Shown here piece by piece: positions 5,816 through 7,273 of a stretch of 7,273 bases of DNA; the first letter of the stretch is position 1; every line of letters starts with the position of its first letter. The position numbers and the translations under genes were made by a program. Source of the DNA: an uncultured Ruminococcus sp. (lineage in GTDB: Bacteria > Bacillota > Clostridia > Oscillospirales > Ruminococcaceae); contig CAADWP010000203.1 of NCBI GenBank assembly GCA_900752785.1, positions 1 to 7,273 of the forward strand. Direction: 5' to 3'. The notes beneath the pieces were generated by a model. It was not told the origin of the DNA. It worked only from the letters and a program-made list of their open reading frames with translations, and did no database searches.

Positions 5816-5959
5816 AATTATATTATTTATGGCAGAGAAACATCAGTTGAAAATACCGCAATTAATATAATGCTTAATTCTTTATCAATTAAAAATCAGA
5901 AAAAAGCTATAAAACTATTAAGTATTTTTATAGAAGCAATTAATGATAACTCTGAATAA
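5816..5959 (+). pseudogene. 3' remnant of a probable XRE/HTH-type regulator
   Basis: The plus-strand frame ending at TAA 5957-5959 reads NYIIYGRETSVENTAIN and then a helical tail, KKAIKLLSIFIEAINDNSE. The DYLLxGK-like opening (here NYIIYGR) followed by a short C-terminal helix resembles the end of many clostridial XRE-family regulators just after the helix-turn-helix. That assignment rests on pattern alone. There is no start codon with a ribosome site, and the HTH itself is absent. Upstream, the frame runs into the antisense of the truncated agrA. A strong terminator follows 20 bases after the stop, which supports a real gene end. The simplest reading is that agrA and this gene were divergent neighbours and lost both 5' ends in one deletion. 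Confidence 0.5.
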
Positions 5960-5978
5960 ATATATGGTTAAACAAAAT

Positions 5979-6030
5979 GAGCCGCTTTTATTGGTTTCTC
6001 AACTTTGTGAGATATCAATAAAAACGGCTC
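5979..6030 (+). terminator. Long hairpin terminator after the XRE remnant
   Basis: Nested arms pair around a 6-nt loop: GAGCCG (5979-5984) with CGGCTC (6025-6030), TTTTATTG with CAATAAAA, and TCTCA with TGAGA. TTAAATTTTG follows on the plus strand. It probably ends transcription of the plus-strand remnant and may act in both directions. Confidence 0.7.
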
Positions 6031-6080
6031 TTAAATTTTGTATACTAATTTACCCTGTTTTTGGGATTTTTATCTTTTTT

Positions 6081-6137
6081 GGTAGCCAAATGCAAAAAAT
6101 CTCCGAATTTTCGGAGATTTTTGCGCTGCCATTTTTT
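6081..6137 (+). terminator. Strong hairpin terminator between the remnant and the CRISPR array
   Basis: The inner stem pairs 6092-6107 with 6110-6124 (AATCTCCGAA/TTCGGAGATT core) around TT, with one bulged A. The outer arms GGTAGC (6081-6086) and GCTGCC (6125-6130) also pair. ATTTTTT follows at 6131-6137, giving a good plus-strand terminator. On the minus strand the inner arm ends in TTTTTTGC, so it can also stop the CRISPR transcript, which arrives from the right. The rest of 6031-6180 holds no gene. Confidence 0.78.
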
Positions 6138-6179
6138 ACGTTGCAACAATTTGGAGCTGCTGCCCCGATTCAAATGGCG

Positions 6180-7273
6180 CTTTTAACTCACACGCCCGCG
6201 TAGGGCGTGACATACAACAAACGTAATATAATATAATTACAGTAATTTCAACTCACACTCCCGTATAGGGCGTGACATATAATAATCTGTAAGCGGCATA
6301 GGCAAGCAGAATTTCAACTCACACGCCCGTGTGGGGCGTGACCTGAAAACATTTCAAACGGTCACGGACAATTTCATTTCAACTCACACGCCCGTGTGGG
6401 GCGTGACCTTAACGGTTGTTTTCGCCGTTCTGTCAGTCAGGAATTTCAACTCACACGCCCGTGTGGGGCGTGACGATATGATCCCTGACGTTCTGGTTGC
6501 CGGAATGATTTCAACTCACACGCCCGTGTAGGGCGTGACGCCTTTGTCCTGTACATGGCTCTGCGCTCCTCTGTATTTCAACTCACACGCCCGTGTGGGG
6601 CGTGACTCGCTGAGTCATAACGATTACGCGCAAAACGGTCATTTCAACTCACACGCCCGTGTGGGGCGTGACGCTAATATATCAGATAACAGCTACGAAC
6701 CGTATATTTCAACTTACACGCCCGTGTGGGGCGTGACTTTCGTCTTTAAGAAATGCGTTTGATGGAAGATCATTTCAACTCACACGCCCGTGTGGGGCGT
6801 GACTAATCGTGAACAGTATGTGGTGGTTTAAACATAATGATTTCAACTCACACGCCCGTGTGGGGCGTGACACCCTCTCAGGGCTTTGGACAGTATGTCT
6901 GCATCATTTCAACTCACACGCCCGTGTAGGGCGTGACCCTTTGTCCTGTACATGGCTCTGCGCTCCTCTGTATTTCAACTCACACGCCCGTGTAGGGCGT
7001 GACTCTTGACGCAGGGTCGGCGGCAGTTCTCACTAACATTTCAACTCACACGCCCGTGTAGGGCGTGACTATCTGTAGAAAAACCTGTCTTCATATTCTT
7101 AGCATTTCAACTCACACGCCCGTGTAGGGCGTGACCCCGGGTGCATCGCCCTCGCAACCGCCGCCGTGAATTTCAACTCACACGCCCGTGTAGGGCGTGA
7201 CACAAAGCAGATGATAGACCGTGAAATTCAGAACATTTCAACTCACACGCCCGTGTAGGGCGTGACATGGCTA
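6180..7273 (-). CRISPR. Type I-C-like CRISPR array, trailer end, 17 repeats
   Basis: Seventeen 32-bp repeats start at 6180, 6245, 6311, 6376, 6443, 6508, 6575, 6641, 6706, 6772, 6840, 6906, 6972, 7038, 7104, 7170 and 7235. Sixteen complete spacers of 33-36 bp separate them, and a seventeenth is cut by the window edge. On the minus strand the repeat begins GTCACGCCC, forms a 7-bp hairpin CACGCCC/GGGCGTG with a 5-nt loop, and ends TGAGTTGAAAT. Length, hairpin and the GAAAT end fit type I-C repeats. The array would therefore be transcribed right to left, with leader and cas genes beyond 7273. The two left-most repeats are the degenerate ones (changes at the 6180 end in repeat 1; a broken stem, CACTCCC, in repeat 2), as expected for the trailer end. 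Repeats 3-5 and 7-11 have loop GTGTG (plus-strand reading); 6 and 12-17 have GTGTA. Repeat 9 has one further change (AACTTAC). No cas gene is in the window. Confidence 0.96.
6508..6574 (-). repeat. CRISPR repeat-spacer unit duplicated from 6906-6971
   Basis: Spacer 6 (6540-6574) and spacer 12 (6938-6971) are the same over 34 bases. Spacer 6 has one extra G at its left end. The repeat on the left of each copy (6508-6539 and 6906-6937) carries the GTGTA loop, although repeat 6 sits inside a block of GTGTG repeats. The whole repeat-plus-spacer unit therefore appears to be duplicated. Confidence 0.85.

Noticed and set aside
5943..6203. Plus-strand open frame of 86 codons ending in the first CRISPR repeat
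   Set aside because: It runs through two hairpin terminators and into the array, has no ribosome site, and its composition follows the stem sequences.
6343..6375. Spacer 3 contains ATTTCAAACGG, similar to the repeat start
   Set aside because: Only the first seven bases match; a mis-spaced or partial repeat is not supported because the next true repeat follows at the normal distance.
6331..7009. Open frames inside the CRISPR array with recurring NSHARVGRD
   Set aside because: The recurring peptide is just the translated repeat; there is no gene.

Overview
The window looks like an AT-rich, low-GC Gram-positive anaerobe of the gut Clostridia, with a Ruminococcus/Oscillospiraceae flavour. The reasons are an encoded tRNA CCA end, strong GGAGG ribosome sites, an LPXTG wall protein with a Thr/Ser stalk, an agr-type peptide signalling locus and a type I-C-like CRISPR array. 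The genus is a guess; the rest is read from sequence.

Layout. 1-125: tRNA-Leu(GAG) and its terminator. 126-454: AT-rich DNA with a doubtful coding remnant and a palindrome. 455-2231 (minus): an LPXTG-anchored surface protein followed by a small sortase, separated by about 210 bp rich in hairpins. 2336-3564 (plus): an IS5-family element, 1229 bp, with 16-bp imperfect inverted repeats and a CTAA duplication; its transposase carries an in-frame amber codon. 3554-5806 (minus): a decayed quorum-sensing locus in the order agrA', agrC, agrD, agrB'. 5816-5959 (plus): the 3' remnant of what looks like an XRE-type regulator. 5979-6137: two strong hairpin terminators. 6180-7273: the trailer end of a CRISPR array with 17 repeats that runs off the right edge; its repeat orientation places leader and cas genes to the right, outside the window.

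How the genes fit together. AgrB would process and export the AgrD peptide, AgrC would sense it, and the LytTR regulator would activate a promoter in front of agrD. That promoter is visible: 17-bp direct repeats 21 bp apart, a poor -35 and an extended -10. Yet agrA has lost the phosphoacceptor half of its receiver domain, agrC has a one-base frameshift in a T6 run, and agrB stops after 61 codons at the IS, before its protease residues. Only agrD (47 aa, TTG start, missed by ATG-based calling) and its promoter are intact. The locus reads as a recently broken signalling system that still encodes its pheromone and control region.

The points most worth a second look are the orphaned AgrD peptide and its promoter, the agrA/xre deletion junction near 5810-5830, and a duplicated repeat-spacer unit in the CRISPR array.
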